From the NCBI GenBank assembly GCA_965215385.1, contig OZ244059.1, positions 930,001 to 994,000 on the forward strand: 64,000 nucleotides of DNA, in the 5' to 3' direction. Of the stretch, positions 37,231 through 47,065 are shown piece after piece (positions within the stretch are counted from its first letter, which is position 1; the number at the start of each line of letters is the position of its first letter). The translations under genes were made by a program, and so were the position numbers. The notes beneath the pieces were generated by a model. That model was not told the origin of the DNA and made no database searches. It saw nothing but the letters and a program-made list of their open reading frames with translations. This stretch comes from JAPORY01 sp965215385. Its GTDB lineage: Bacteria; Pseudomonadota; Alphaproteobacteria; Rhodobacterales; Rhodobacteraceae.

Positions 37231-38229
37231 TCAGGCCAATGAGGTCGCCTCCACCTCTCTAAGCCGCATTGTCATTTGTGCCAAAATCGCCAGCGCGATT
37301 TCTTCGGGGTTAACGGCACCAATATCAAGACCAATCGGACCGTGTATTCGATCAAGAGATTGATCGTCGTAACCCCTTTGACGCATTCGATTCAATCGGC
37401 TTGCGTGCGTTCGCGTTGATCCCAACGCACCAATGTAGAAGACCTCTGAGGCGAGTGCGAATTCAAGTGATGGATCATCAAGCTTTGGGTCGTGGGTCAG
37501 TGAAACCAGCGCGGTTCGCGCATCAAGGCCAACCTTTGCTAATACATCGTCTGGCCAATCGACACAGATCCTGTCATCGGGGAAGCGTGCTGAGGTCGCA
37601 AAGCTCTCGCGTGGATCAATCAATATTGGGTCGTACCCAACGATACGCGACATAGGCAATAAGGCTTGAGCAATATGCACTGCGCCAATTGTTATCAGAC
37701 GAAGCGGTGCATTGTGTAATGCGACAAACTCGCTTGCACTTTCAAAACCTGATCGATCTGCTCGCACGCGTTGTTCAAAACCATCGTACGCTAGTCGTCG
37801 ATCGCCAGAAGCAAGATTAACCACGTACGCCACAGTCTGGCGCCGTTGCCGTGCGTCGACCAACTCCCGCAATAGCTCGACAGGGAACACCGTTCCCACT
37901 GGCTCTACCAAGATTTTGATTTGGCCGCCGCACGCAAGACCGACTGCGAAAGCCTCTTCTTCAGCGACGCCAAACTCCAAGACTCGATGTTGCTTTTCCT
38001 GTAAGGCGTCGAGTGCTTCATGAACAACGGCCCCTTCAACGCAGCCGCCTGAGACTGACCCTTCAATCTCAGAGTCACCCGAAACAACCAATTGCGCTCC
38101 AACGCGCCGCGGCGCACTACCCCAAGTTTCAATGACCGTCGCGAGTACCGCACCTTTGCCCGCTTGATGCCAAGCCAATGCCGTTTCCGGAACTTGGTTG
38201 AGTTCGCCTGTTTTTGCTGGTTTTGTCAT
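37231..38229 (-). CDS. XdhC/CoxF-family molybdenum-cofactor maturation protein
   Basis: 332 residues. XdhC-type proteins bind molybdenum cofactor and help its sulfuration and insertion into xanthine dehydrogenase-type enzymes. N-terminal XdhC_CoxI domain: VLATVIETWGSAPRRVGAQL, GSVSGGCVEGAVVHEAL and GLACGGQIKILVEP (residues about 28-115). The C-terminal Rossmann-like domain is at about 175-320 (LITIGAVHIAQALLP, VSLTHDPKLDDPSLEFAL, FYIGALGSTRTHASR). Third of a coxD-coxE-xdhC unit, now separated by 6.5 kb of accessory DNA from the rest of the cluster. Confidence 0.88.
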   Translation of the reverse strand: MTKPAKTGELNQVPETALAWHQAGKGAVLATVIETWGSAPRRVGAQLVVSGDSEIEGSVSGGCVEGAVVHEALDALQEKQHRVLEFGVAEEEAFAVGLACGGQIKILVEPVGTVFPVELLRELVDARQRRQTVAYVVNLASGDRRLAYDGFEQRVRADRSGFESASEFVALHNAPLRLITIGAVHIAQALLPMSRIVGYDPILIDPRESFATSARFPDDRICVDWPDDVLAKVGLDARTALVSLTHDPKLDDPSLEFALASEVFYIGALGSTRTHASRLNRMRQRGYDDQSLDRIHGPIGLDIGAVNPEEIALAILAQMTMRLREVEATSLA

Positions 38230-38317
38230 GATGCCATTTTCATCAGCTTCGATTAATTATTGGGAAATTTTGCAGGCTGGATTGGAAGCAGTCCATTGAG
38301 AAGGCCTAAGTTTGCTC

Positions 38318-39568
38318 CTAAAGCGCACCCACGAGGCGTCGTTTTTCGCCAACATCATCAAACGCGGACAAATTCTTTGCCAAATCCTCAATGGACTCAA
38401 TTGAATGACCCGAACGGATGCTGTCAACGTGCGACAGCATCGCCCGGGCACCACGAGCCTTGGGTGCGAAACCGTCCCATCGTAACAGCGGGTTTAACCA
38501 AATCAAGTGCTTCGATGATAAGTGTAACCGCTCCATTTCCGCCTCTAAGAGTTCCGGATCGTCACGCTCTAATCCATCACTAATCAATAGAACCACAGCA
38601 GATCTTCCCAGAACTCGACGAGCCCAGTCGCGGTTGAAAGAGCGCAGACAACGGCCAATTCGCGTGCCGCCGTCCCAATCTTTCGCTTCATTCCCGGCCG
38701 CTGTCAAAGCTTCATCAACATCTCGATGCGTCAATTGTCGAGTGATATTCGTAAGACGGGTACCAAATGTAAAGGCGTACACCCGTGACCAACCCGCCTT
38801 GCGAGTATTCACTACGGCATGCATAAAGTGCAAGACGACACGCGAGTATTGGCTCATCGATCCCGAAATGTCACAGATCACTACAAGATTGGGCCATTGC
38901 GGTCGCAACCGCCGCTTAGCCAAGTGGCAAATCTCGCCGCCCTGTCGCATGGTATTACGAAATGTCCGTCGCCAATCAAGCTTTTGTCCCGATGCAACGG
39001 GTTCATTGCGGCGAGACGGGATCATCGTGACGGGTAAATCAAGATTCTTGACTGCGCGTTTCGCGGCATTCAACTCTGCAACTGTCATTTGTTCGAAATC
39101 AAGGGTTCGCAACCGTTCCGCTGCAGACATCGTCATTTTAGCATCGACTTCGATAGCGTTTGGCGTCTGATCCGGCTCTCGGGCCGGGTTGTGTTGTTCT
39201 GATCCTGCCAACAGAGCTTCTGCCGCACGACGGGTGCCAGCATCGGCCTTTTGATCTTCCTGCACCCCGCGAATTGATGGGAGCATCAGTGACATCATAC
39301 GTTCGAGATATCGTGGGTCTCGCCAGTAAAGGTGAAAGATTTGCGAAAATATCGTGTGCTGTTGGGGACTGTAGACTAGACAGGCATGGAGTGCCCAAAA
39401 AAAGTCATCTTTGCGGGTAAAGCCAGATACCTCAACGGCTCTTATCGCTTGAATGATTTGTCCCGAACCTAGTGGCAAACCCGCATTGCGCAATGCACGA
39501 CAGAAGTGCGTGATGTTGTGCACAAGTTTTGGGTTGTGCGGCAGAGTCGACGGTATTGCTTCAGTCAC
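38318..39568 (-). CDS. coxE: VWA-domain protein, CoxE type
   Basis: 416 residues, GTG start. The C-terminal VWA domain has the MIDAS motif DISGSMSQYS (about residues 233-242) and VVLLISDGLERDDPELL. The N-terminal part (NITHFCRALRNAGLPLGSGQ) is typical of CoxE. With the MoxR ATPase CoxD it forms a chaperone-like pair that matures the Mo-Cu or Mo active site of Cox enzymes. 51 bp after coxD and 88 bp before xdhC. Confidence 0.88.
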   Translation of the reverse strand: MTEAIPSTLPHNPKLVHNITHFCRALRNAGLPLGSGQIIQAIRAVEVSGFTRKDDFFWALHACLVYSPQQHTIFSQIFHLYWRDPRYLERMMSLMLPSIRGVQEDQKADAGTRRAAEALLAGSEQHNPAREPDQTPNAIEVDAKMTMSAAERLRTLDFEQMTVAELNAAKRAVKNLDLPVTMIPSRRNEPVASGQKLDWRRTFRNTMRQGGEICHLAKRRLRPQWPNLVVICDISGSMSQYSRVVLHFMHAVVNTRKAGWSRVYAFTFGTRLTNITRQLTHRDVDEALTAAGNEAKDWDGGTRIGRCLRSFNRDWARRVLGRSAVVLLISDGLERDDPELLEAEMERLHLSSKHLIWLNPLLRWDGFAPKARGARAMLSHVDSIRSGHSIESIEDLAKNLSAFDDVGEKRRLVGAL

Positions 39569-39619
39569 GGCGCATCAGTAAAATGCATACTGCCGAATGC
39601 GACTCGACAACTCACTCTC

Positions 39620-40534
39620 TTACGATGAGTTGGCCGTTGATTGTTTGGCGTCATTGAGTAATTGCCCTAGATCAGAATTTCCTAGACTTGCAATATCGTC
39701 TTGGTACTTCAAAACAGCCCCTAAGGTATTGGCGATAACTTCTGGGGACAATGTCACAACATCGAGGGCTAGAAGACATTTTGCCCAATCTATGGTTTCA
39801 GCGACGCCTGGTTTCTTGAATAAATCTTCTGTTCGCAACCGTTGGACAAACCCGACAATCTCCTGACTAAGGCGTTCTGATACGCCGGCAGCTCGGGCTC
39901 GCAATATCTCCATTTCTGTCTCAAAATCAGGATAATTTACCCAGTGATAGAGGCATCGCCGTTTGAGCGCGTCGTGTACCTCTCGGGTTCTATTTGAGGT
40001 TAGTATGACAATGGGCGGTTCCGGTGCCTTAATCGTACCAAGCTCTGGAATCGTGACTTGGAAATCACTCAACGCTTCTAACAAAAAGGCTTCGAATGGT
40101 TCATCGGTGCGATCAAGTTCATCGATTAGCAACACCGGCGGACCCTTTGCGTCGGGTTGCATCGCCTGTAGCAAAGGTCTCGCGAGCAAGAATCGGTCGC
40201 TAAAAAGTTCGGCTTCGCTAGCTTTTTGATTCCCATTACCGACGACTTCTGCGGCTCTCAAAGCAATCATCTGCGCTTGGAAATTCCATTCATAAACGGC
40301 ATTGGCAACATCCAGACCTTCGTAACATTGAAGTCTGATCAATCGACGGTCCAAAGCACTCGCAATCGCTTTAGCGATTTCGGTTTTTCCGACTCCCGCT
40401 TCGCCTTCAAGAAACAATGGTTGTTTTAGGCGGAGCGAAAGAAATACCACGGTCGCAAGCGCACGATTACAAACGTAGTCTTGAGAGGCCAGTAGAGCCT
40501 CAACTTCATCGATTGACTCTGTCTTGATTGTCAA
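39620..40534 (-). CDS. coxD: MoxR-family AAA+ ATPase, CoxD type
   Basis: 304 residues. Walker A GEAGVGKTEIAKAI (about residues 42-55), Walker B PPVLLIDELDRTDEPFEAF (about 129-147) and sensor 1 ILTSNRTREVHDAL are present. CoxD-like ATPases reshape the large subunit during metal-site assembly together with the VWA partner. The start is a TTG with GGGGAAG close upstream. First gene of the coxD-coxE-xdhC transcript, divergent from rsmI. Confidence 0.88.
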   Translation of the reverse strand: MTIKTESIDEVEALLASQDYVCNRALATVVFLSLRLKQPLFLEGEAGVGKTEIAKAIASALDRRLIRLQCYEGLDVANAVYEWNFQAQMIALRAAEVVGNGNQKASEAELFSDRFLLARPLLQAMQPDAKGPPVLLIDELDRTDEPFEAFLLEALSDFQVTIPELGTIKAPEPPIVILTSNRTREVHDALKRRCLYHWVNYPDFETEMEILRARAAGVSERLSQEIVGFVQRLRTEDLFKKPGVAETIDWAKCLLALDVVTLSPEVIANTLGAVLKYQDDIASLGNSDLGQLLNDAKQSTANSS

Positions 40535-40757
40535 TTGCTTCCCCGTTTAATCTAGCAATTAGTTTCTCGCACTGGTTTTGGGTAGGCGATTGGCATATCC
40601 CGCCAGTGATTGGTTTCGTCGCTGGTCGCCTGTAGGAATACAACCTGAACTCTCAACGGCTTACTCAACTGTGGCAGACAGGCCATAGACAACCCGCTTG
40701 CAATGATTGGTAACCTGCCCTAATGGTTTTGTCTATCGGAGGGACGGAACAAGTTAT

Positions 40758-41699
40758 ATGTCAGATGCCCAGACTCAGGCGTCGGGAGAAATCTGGATTG
40801 CCCCCAATGAGCGCAGTTTGCAGGTCTCTGTGCCGTCAAAAATCCCAACTCTAGCAGCCGGATTGTACTTGGTCGCAACTCCTATTGGTTCAGCCCGAGA
40901 TATTACCCTGCGCGCATTGGATGTCCTCGCAGCTGCCGATATTTTGGTCGCCGAAGATACACGATCACTTCGTCGACTTTTGAGCATCTACAGTATCGGG
41001 ATCGGCAATCGACCGATTATAGCTTATCACGATCATAGTACTGACGATAAGCGGCGACGACTCATTCAGTCGATGTCGGATGGAAAATCTGTTGCCTACA
41101 CTGCTGATGCGGGAATGCCATTGATTGCTGACCCCGGCTTTGACTTGGTACAAACAACCACCGCAGCAGAGCACTTGGTGACGGTGGTTCCGGGTGCTTC
41201 GGCCTCGTTATCAGCTTTGGTACTCTCCGGCCTGCCAACCGACTCGTTCTTCTTTGGCGGTTTCTTACCCAAACAGCAAGCGGCAAGGAAGGCGAAGCTT
41301 GAAACCCTAACCAATGTTCCTGGGACCCTTATTTTTTTTGAATCAGCCAAGCGTGTCCAATCTACGATCACTGATGCGAGAGGCGTGTTTGGCGGCGAGC
41401 GCAAGGCGGCGATTTCGAGAGAAATAACCAAGAAATATGAGGAGGTCCTGCGTGGAAGTTTGTTGCAACTGGAGCTTCAATTGACGCAAAGGACATTGCG
41501 GGGCGAATTGGTGTTGATGATTGACCGTGCACGAGCATCAGAGGATGGTGAAGATGCCGAACTTATCGCGTCTCTACAAGCGGCCTTGGAGACGTTATCA
41601 GTGAGAGACGCCGCAGAAATGGTCGCCGAAGCCGCGTCAGTTCCCCGCCGTCGCGTATATCGACTCGCATTAGATTTATTGGATCGCACTGATACTTAA
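40758..41699 (+). CDS. rsmI: 16S rRNA (cytidine1402-2'-O)-methyltransferase
   Basis: 313 residues from ATG 40758. Methylates the ribose of C1402 in the ribosomal decoding centre using S-adenosylmethionine. The tetrapyrrole-methylase fold is evident: LVATPIGSARDITLRALDVL, VAEDTRSLRRLL, YTADAGMPLIADPGFDLV and FFGGFLPKQQAARK. The ATG at 40758 is chosen over an upstream in-frame TTG because GGAAC precedes it and the conserved fold starts soon after. The yraN gene often found after rsmI is absent; gshB follows after 261 bp. Confidence 0.92.
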   Translation: MSDAQTQASGEIWIAPNERSLQVSVPSKIPTLAAGLYLVATPIGSARDITLRALDVLAAADILVAEDTRSLRRLLSIYSIGIGNRPIIAYHDHSTDDKRRRLIQSMSDGKSVAYTADAGMPLIADPGFDLVQTTTAAEHLVTVVPGASASLSALVLSGLPTDSFFFGGFLPKQQAARKAKLETLTNVPGTLIFFESAKRVQSTITDARGVFGGERKAAISREITKKYEEVLRGSLLQLELQLTQRTLRGELVLMIDRARASEDGEDAELIASLQAALETLSVRDAAEMVAEAASVPRRRVYRLALDLLDRTDT

Positions 41700-41960
41700 G
41701 GCCTTTTCATCCCTCTGATATCCATCCCCACGTTGCTATCAACATCAATCAAACGGTGTATCGTCAGATCCTCTTACGAGAGACTACAACGAGATTTATA
41801 GTATTCGAAACTGTACCCCGTCGAGACTGTAGTCAGCCGTTCTTGTCGAGCGAGAGAATGGGGAACCAATGTTGTACATTATGTCGCTACTAAGAATGTC
41901 TTAAGGCTGCGTTGCCGAATCGCACCCCGTGGCGAATTCTCAGTCAGAAGGAATTGAACC

Positions 41961-42899
41961 GTGCAGATAGCGTTTCAGATGGATCCAATCGGTGAAGTCG
42001 ATATCGACGCCGATAGTTCCTTTCGCCTAGCAGAAGAAGCTCAAGAACGCGGACATGACTTGTTTTTTTATGGACCAGATCAGCTCGCCTACCAAGACGG
42101 ACGCATTACTGCACGTGGGCAAGATTTTACGGTTCAACGGGTGATGGGTAATGCCGCAAAGCTTGGCGAAATACGCGAGGTCGACTTGCTTACGTTTGAC
42201 GTCATATGGTTGCGTCAAGATCCCCCCTTTGATATGAACTACATTACCTCCACCCATTTGCTTGATCGGATTAAGGAGGACGTCCTCATCGTCAATGATC
42301 CTTTCTGGGTGCGTAACTTTCCAGAAAAGTTACTCGTCCTCGACTTTGAAGAGTTTATTCCTCCGACAGCCATCTCTCGTGATCTACGCGTATTGCAAAC
42401 CTTTAAGGCCAGATACGAGGATATTATTGTAAAGCCACTTTACGGCAATGGTGGTGCTGGGGTTTTGCGGCTATCTGCGGCTGACCGAAATCTGGCAGCT
42501 ATTCACGAAATGTTCATGACTTTCTCTCGTGAGCCGCTAATCGTGCAGAAGTTCTTGCCGGATGTCGCGAGAGGCGACAAGCGAATTATCATCGTCGACG
42601 GATCAGCCGTTGGTGCCATCAATCGCGTCCCTGCCGCGGGTGAAACACGTTCTAACCTGCATGTGGGCGGACGCGCCAAGAAGGCAGAATTGACTGCAAG
42701 AGATCATGAGATTTGTGAAGCCCTCGGCCCGTTGCTACAGCAACGCGGCCAAGTCTTTGTCGGCATTGATGTGATTGGAGAATACTTGACCGAAATTAAC
42801 ATTACATCGCCTACCGGTATTCAGGAACTTGAGCGCTTTGATCGCATCAATGTGGCGGGAATGATCTGGGAACGTATTGAAGACAAAGTACAGTATTGA
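41961..42899 (+). CDS. gshB: Glutathione synthetase
   Basis: 312 residues, GTG start with AAGGA upstream. Joins gamma-glutamylcysteine and glycine using ATP. N-terminal preATP-grasp domain (IAFQMDPIGEVDIDADSSF), ATP-grasp core with IIVKPLYGNGGAGVLRL, and the C-terminal FVGIDVIGEYLTEINITSPTG, which supplies Mg and substrate contacts. Length equals the family norm. The genomic link rsmI-gshB is common in proteobacteria. Confidence 0.95.
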   Translation: MQIAFQMDPIGEVDIDADSSFRLAEEAQERGHDLFFYGPDQLAYQDGRITARGQDFTVQRVMGNAAKLGEIREVDLLTFDVIWLRQDPPFDMNYITSTHLLDRIKEDVLIVNDPFWVRNFPEKLLVLDFEEFIPPTAISRDLRVLQTFKARYEDIIVKPLYGNGGAGVLRLSAADRNLAAIHEMFMTFSREPLIVQKFLPDVARGDKRIIIVDGSAVGAINRVPAAGETRSNLHVGGRAKKAELTARDHEICEALGPLLQQRGQVFVGIDVIGEYLTEINITSPTGIQELERFDRINVAGMIWERIEDKVQY

Positions 42900-43457
42900 G
42901 GTGCAGAATCTTCCGCAGGATCCGTTAAGACGACGAGAACTAATTCAGTATCTAGCGGAAGCCGACTCTCTCCCCCCGACGCGCAATATTTTGACTGCCG
43001 GTCACAGGGTAAAGCAGTGATAAACGCCCGAGGGCGTTGCGGCCTGAGCGCAGAAATAGTTATATCTACTTGGTTAAACCTGATTTGTCGAATTTACATT
43101 CTAATTCAAGAGCGCAACAGTGCCCCGCTCGGGGAAAATTCTCTGTTCGAAACCTTTAGTAGCGATTTGCATAAGTTGGTCACTACGTGCATAGTGATGG
43201 ACTTTTTTTTGCTGCGCTGGATTTAACTCCCGACTGCATTCTCGATCAATGGGTATATCTCCATGCTTATGTAGAACGGTACCGGCAGATTCTTGCCCAG
43301 TATACGCTCTTATTGCAGCACACATTATGGATACAGTTTCAGAATTCGCGCAGATGTGCAGCATCAACCGCTTTGAAACCGAAAAGATGTTCCTCCGGCA
43401 ACTTCCCACCCCTGCCCGCAATGCGCCGAGCAATCTCGAATCAGAACGGATGCACCT
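42900..43457. other. Intergenic region before the left Rpn gene
   Basis: 558 bp. A 39-codon run directly after gshB (GTG 42902: QNLPQDPLRRRELIQYLAEA) looks coding-like but stops early and matches nothing I know. No other gene seen. This is the left border of the defence island. Confidence 0.4.
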
Positions 43458-44480
43458 ATGAACACGAACAAAGACAAGCCCACAAGAAAAACTCGAGCCG
43501 ATCTCCTTTTGCATGATGAACTGTTTCGGGTTCTAGTGACCAACCCAAAGCGTGCTGGAACTATCATGCGCGATCATTTCCCGAAAGAATTTGCCGCTCA
43601 CTTGGAGGGCGACCCCCGCTTGATCGACGGTAGCTTTGTGGATGAAGCTCTACGGGGGAGTCAGGTTGATCGCCTCTTCGAGGTGCCACTGAAATTCGAC
43701 AAGAAGTTTCTTCTGTACACATTGCTTGAGCACAAGAGCACTCCAGATCCGAGAACTCCGTTTCAGATTGCTCGATACATGGTCAGTATCTGGGAGCGCT
43801 ATGCCAATGAGCATCGTGACCGTAGGAAAAAATTGCCGGCAATCTTACCTTTGGTATTTTATCACGGGGAAAGGAAGTGGAACGTTCCCTTCTCAGTATT
43901 CGACATGATTGAGGACAACAAACTTTTGCGTCCCTACACGCGCTCTTTCACCTATTTGTTACGCGACCTTTCTGAGCTGTCTCCTGAGGAACTCTCCTCC
44001 GCCCCCGATATCCGAGCCGCATTTCAGGTCATGAATATTTCTGGGCTCGACTCAATTGACGGCGATTTTCTGATTGACATACTTTCTCGTCTTGATGATG
44101 ATACTGACTTGGAAACGGCCGTGCTAAACTATATAGTTAGGATGAAAGGTGAAATGCCGATTACGCTTGGAGCAGCTCTGCAACAGGCCAAACCGGAGCG
44201 ATGGAGCAATATAATGGATACAATTGCCGAAGGTTGGATTAAACAGGGTGAGGCTAGGGGTGAGGCTAGGGGTAAAGCCGAAGGTAAAGCCGAGGGTAAG
44301 GCTGAAGGTAAGGCTGAAGGTAAGGCTGAAACCTTCCTGCGTCAGGCTCGCCTGAAATTCGGCAAACTGCCGCAACAGCGAGTCAAAGCAGTGCAAAACG
44401 CCTCTACAACTCAGCTTGACCACTGGCTAGACGCGTTGATCACCGCCGAGAATCTTGAGAGCATCTTCAAGACATCGTGA
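43458..44480 (+). CDS. Rpn-family nuclease (PDDEXK_Tnp), left copy
   Basis: 340 residues. Rpn (recombination-promoting nuclease) proteins carry a PD-(D/E)XK domain and act as DNA endonucleases; some have reported phage-defence or toxin activity. Catalytic residues are visible: Asp71 in QVDRLFEV and Glu91-His-Lys93 in LLEHKS. Conserved YMVSIWERYANEH and ILPLVFYHG follow. Residues 264-291 are seven tandem GEAR/GKAE tetrapeptides, and the C-terminus ends in a short helical domain (QARLKFGKLP...LDHWLDALI). Close paralogue of the gene at 61664; both point the same way and bracket the minus-strand defence operon. The ribosome site is weak. Confidence 0.85.
   Translation: MNTNKDKPTRKTRADLLLHDELFRVLVTNPKRAGTIMRDHFPKEFAAHLEGDPRLIDGSFVDEALRGSQVDRLFEVPLKFDKKFLLYTLLEHKSTPDPRTPFQIARYMVSIWERYANEHRDRRKKLPAILPLVFYHGERKWNVPFSVFDMIEDNKLLRPYTRSFTYLLRDLSELSPEELSSAPDIRAAFQVMNISGLDSIDGDFLIDILSRLDDDTDLETAVLNYIVRMKGEMPITLGAALQQAKPERWSNIMDTIAEGWIKQGEARGEARGKAEGKAEGKAEGKAEGKAETFLRQARLKFGKLPQQRVKAVQNASTTQLDHWLDALITAENLESIFKTS
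44247..44330 (+). repeat. Seven 12-bp tandem repeats inside the left Rpn gene
   Basis: Units of GGTRARGCYNRR type: two encode GEAR and five encode GKAE. Because 12 is a multiple of three, gain or loss of units changes linker length but not frame. Confidence 0.85.
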
Positions 44481-44866
44481 TCCCGACAGCGGTTTGCTGT
44501 CCATTATTCTGATCTCCGATGGGGGCGCATCGGTTGTGGTTTCGCAACCCCGCTCCCGATATCGGTGTCGCGTTGGAAATCTTTGTGTTGCGGTCGCTTC
44601 ACTGATCAGCCCGCTACTGCCATATTTTTAGATGCTCTGTTGAGTCGGATATGGAAACCAAAGAGATAGAGGCAAATTCCGAAATATTGCGAAGAGCGAC
44701 AACCATCGACGGCCATTAATGACCGCACTATGAAGTATGCTTTCCACTGATTCACGGCTGAAACCAGAGAGAGGAAAGGTTAGCGAACCCGCCGGGCGAT
44801 TGTCCTGCAATTTTTTCTCGAAGACAGCTTATAGCTAGTGATCTGCTTGATTTCGATAGGTACATA
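44481..44866. other. Intergenic region between Rpn and the UvrD-type gene
   Basis: 386 bp between convergent genes. No gene recognised and no clear intrinsic terminator. Confidence 0.4.
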
Positions 44867-47065
44867 TTAATCTCTTAGAAAGGTCGGCTTCCGAGCACCA
44901 TGCCAACTGATTCGCAGCCCGTTGCGAGCACGCGTGCACGCGACATGCAATAGAGATTTCTCTCGGTCTGATATTTCTCGTCGTCCCGCATCATCTACCG
45001 CACTCCGTGTGACAACCCGAGGTGGGATGTTTTCTTCCGACAGGAGTGCGATGGCCACGCAATCGAATTCTAGCCCTTTTGCTCGATGCATTGTCGCAAT
45101 CCTAATTCCAATCGCGTCAGGATTATCCTGACTATTGTTGCGAAGGACCATCGTCGGGATTGACGCCGCCTTTAGCACCTGATCAATTTCACCAACTTGT
45201 GCATTTGTTCGTACCAGAACCGCGATTGATTTTAATCCATCCGCAGCAAGCTGAAAGTCTTGAAGCCAAGTCACAAGGCCATTGACTTCGTCGGATTTAG
45301 TCTTGTATCCGATTCGAACAGGGTCCTGACCTTTGATTAAGCTCCGATAGCCGAAAAGAGTGTCTACGCTATCGTCAAGATCATCAACCGCGACCCCTTC
45401 TAAGATTGAAACCGCATAACGGCGGATCAATTCGGTGGTTCGATAGTTCAATCGCATCCGTCGTGCACGGCCTCGTACTTCAATACCGCAAGACGACATG
45501 GAGCTTTTTCGTGCGTAGATGCGCTGATGAGCATCGCCGACGATAAAAAGTGAATTGCGATCTTCGGCGATCGTCTTCGGAACAATTTGTCGAACGAGCT
45601 TTAGCGCAGCTTCACCCATATCTTGCGCTTCATCAACGATGACTGATGTATACGACAGACTCGTTCTTTCGCGCTTTAGGATGGCGATAGCCTCGCGATA
45701 CGCGTCGTCCGGTTCTGCTAATCTTTCGTCCACCATTTTGGCACGATATGCCGCAAATACGGTCCATAGAGCTCTGCGCTTTCGACGATCAAGAGGGGTC
45801 CCACGTCCTACTCGTTTGGTTGCAAAATACTCTCTCTCCGAACCTACTCCCTTGGCTTGAACAACCTGGGACCATTCATCTTTGATAAAGTTATCCGTTA
45901 GTCCCTCTGGGATCTGAACTTGCGCTAGAACCTCGTCCCAGATCTGATTGAGCCTATCACGCTCCTCGCCGAAGTACACAATGCTTCTCATAAATCCTCG
46001 CCGTTTTAAGAAGTCTCCAACCCAACGGTCTAAATTCACGACTTGGATTACTGGGTCGGCACGAGAGACGTGCTCAGGACAAAGCTTTTTCAGATTGACT
46101 TTAACGTCTCGGGCGAGTGTTGCGGTGAAAGTTGTAAACAAGATCTTTTCACCCTTTCGGTGCGGATGAGCGGCAATCCCATCGGCAAGATGTTTTGCGC
46201 GATGCATTGCTACCACCGTTTTACCCGTACCGGCACCGCCACGCACAAGAACTGGACCATGATAACCCGCATGATAGGCGATGCGCCGCTGCTCTGGATG
46301 CAGAAAAACACGCCATCCTTCTAGGTTACCGTCCAAGAATCGACGAAGTTCACGTTCGTCTTCTGGCAGGAAAATTTCTTGGCGGCTCTCATCAGTCCGT
46401 AGAGCATCGGAAAAGTTCATAGACTCTGTTTTCGACGATGCGACCGGCGCAATGAGTTCAGGAACTTCATCAAGCGAAAATCCTGCTGCCAAAGAGAACA
46501 ATATGTCGTAAGTTGTTGCGTCAAGGTTTCCAATGTCAGCTTCCAAGTCTAACTCAGATTGATAATCTCGTATGTGAGGTAGTTTTTCATCTGAAATGCC
46601 GAGATTGCGTAAGTCATCATCGGTAAAGTGATCAAACAAATGTGGGACGTCGCTGTGCGGCACGGAGTTGCGTTGATGATAATCTGACTTTGCTTTGCCA
46701 ACTGCGGTAGTTGGCACGTTTTGAGGTACACCTTCAAGGATTTGGATACGGTTAAGTTTCGTATTAATCCTGACCGTACGGCTGATTCCCCATAGATAAG
46801 CTTTGTCGTGCTCGTCGACGTGCAGCAACAGTAGGTCGCTGCCTTGACAGTATCCAATTGCTCGATACCCCTGATCAATGCGAAGCGACCGCATAGCTGA
46901 GTCGCGAGCGCCTTGAATCGACTCGATATTCAAACCACTCCGCGAAGGATCGACCATCAGCTTGAGTACCATTTCATGAAAGCGCTCAATTACTTTTGAC
47001 GGCAATTTGCGAAGTGCTTTGATGCACGCGATGTCTAGGGATATCCGATATTGATTATTGCTCAT
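44867..47065 (-). CDS. RelE-like domain fused to UvrD/Rep-type helicase
   Basis: 732 residues. Residues 1-95 resemble the RelE/HigB/ParE toxin fold (IKALRKLPSKVIERFHEMVL, then SLRIDQGYRAIGYCQGSDLL and DEHDKAYLW). After an acidic linker comes a superfamily 1 helicase: Walker A VRGGAGTGKTVVAMHR (about residue 275), Walker B SVIVDEAQDMGE (about 478), LNYRTTELIRRY, MHRAKGLEFDCVAIAL (motif V) and LLHVACTRARNGL (motif VI). Its ATG immediately follows the stop of the upstream helicase gene (TGAATG), so it is the last gene of the operon. Likely a 3'-5' translocase. Whether the RelE-like part cleaves RNA is unknown; such N-terminal domains occur in other UvrD-like proteins. Confidence 0.82.
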   Translation of the reverse strand: MSNNQYRISLDIACIKALRKLPSKVIERFHEMVLKLMVDPSRSGLNIESIQGARDSAMRSLRIDQGYRAIGYCQGSDLLLLHVDEHDKAYLWGISRTVRINTKLNRIQILEGVPQNVPTTAVGKAKSDYHQRNSVPHSDVPHLFDHFTDDDLRNLGISDEKLPHIRDYQSELDLEADIGNLDATTYDILFSLAAGFSLDEVPELIAPVASSKTESMNFSDALRTDESRQEIFLPEDERELRRFLDGNLEGWRVFLHPEQRRIAYHAGYHGPVLVRGGAGTGKTVVAMHRAKHLADGIAAHPHRKGEKILFTTFTATLARDVKVNLKKLCPEHVSRADPVIQVVNLDRWVGDFLKRRGFMRSIVYFGEERDRLNQIWDEVLAQVQIPEGLTDNFIKDEWSQVVQAKGVGSEREYFATKRVGRGTPLDRRKRRALWTVFAAYRAKMVDERLAEPDDAYREAIAILKRERTSLSYTSVIVDEAQDMGEAALKLVRQIVPKTIAEDRNSLFIVGDAHQRIYARKSSMSSCGIEVRGRARRMRLNYRTTELIRRYAVSILEGVAVDDLDDSVDTLFGYRSLIKGQDPVRIGYKTKSDEVNGLVTWLQDFQLAADGLKSIAVLVRTNAQVGEIDQVLKAASIPTMVLRNNSQDNPDAIGIRIATMHRAKGLEFDCVAIALLSEENIPPRVVTRSAVDDAGRREISDREKSLLHVACTRARNGLRISWHGARKPTFLRD

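Noticed and set aside
44247..44330. Tandem repeats as a CRISPR array
   Set aside because: Units are 12 bp with no spacers and encode a repetitive linker within an open gene.
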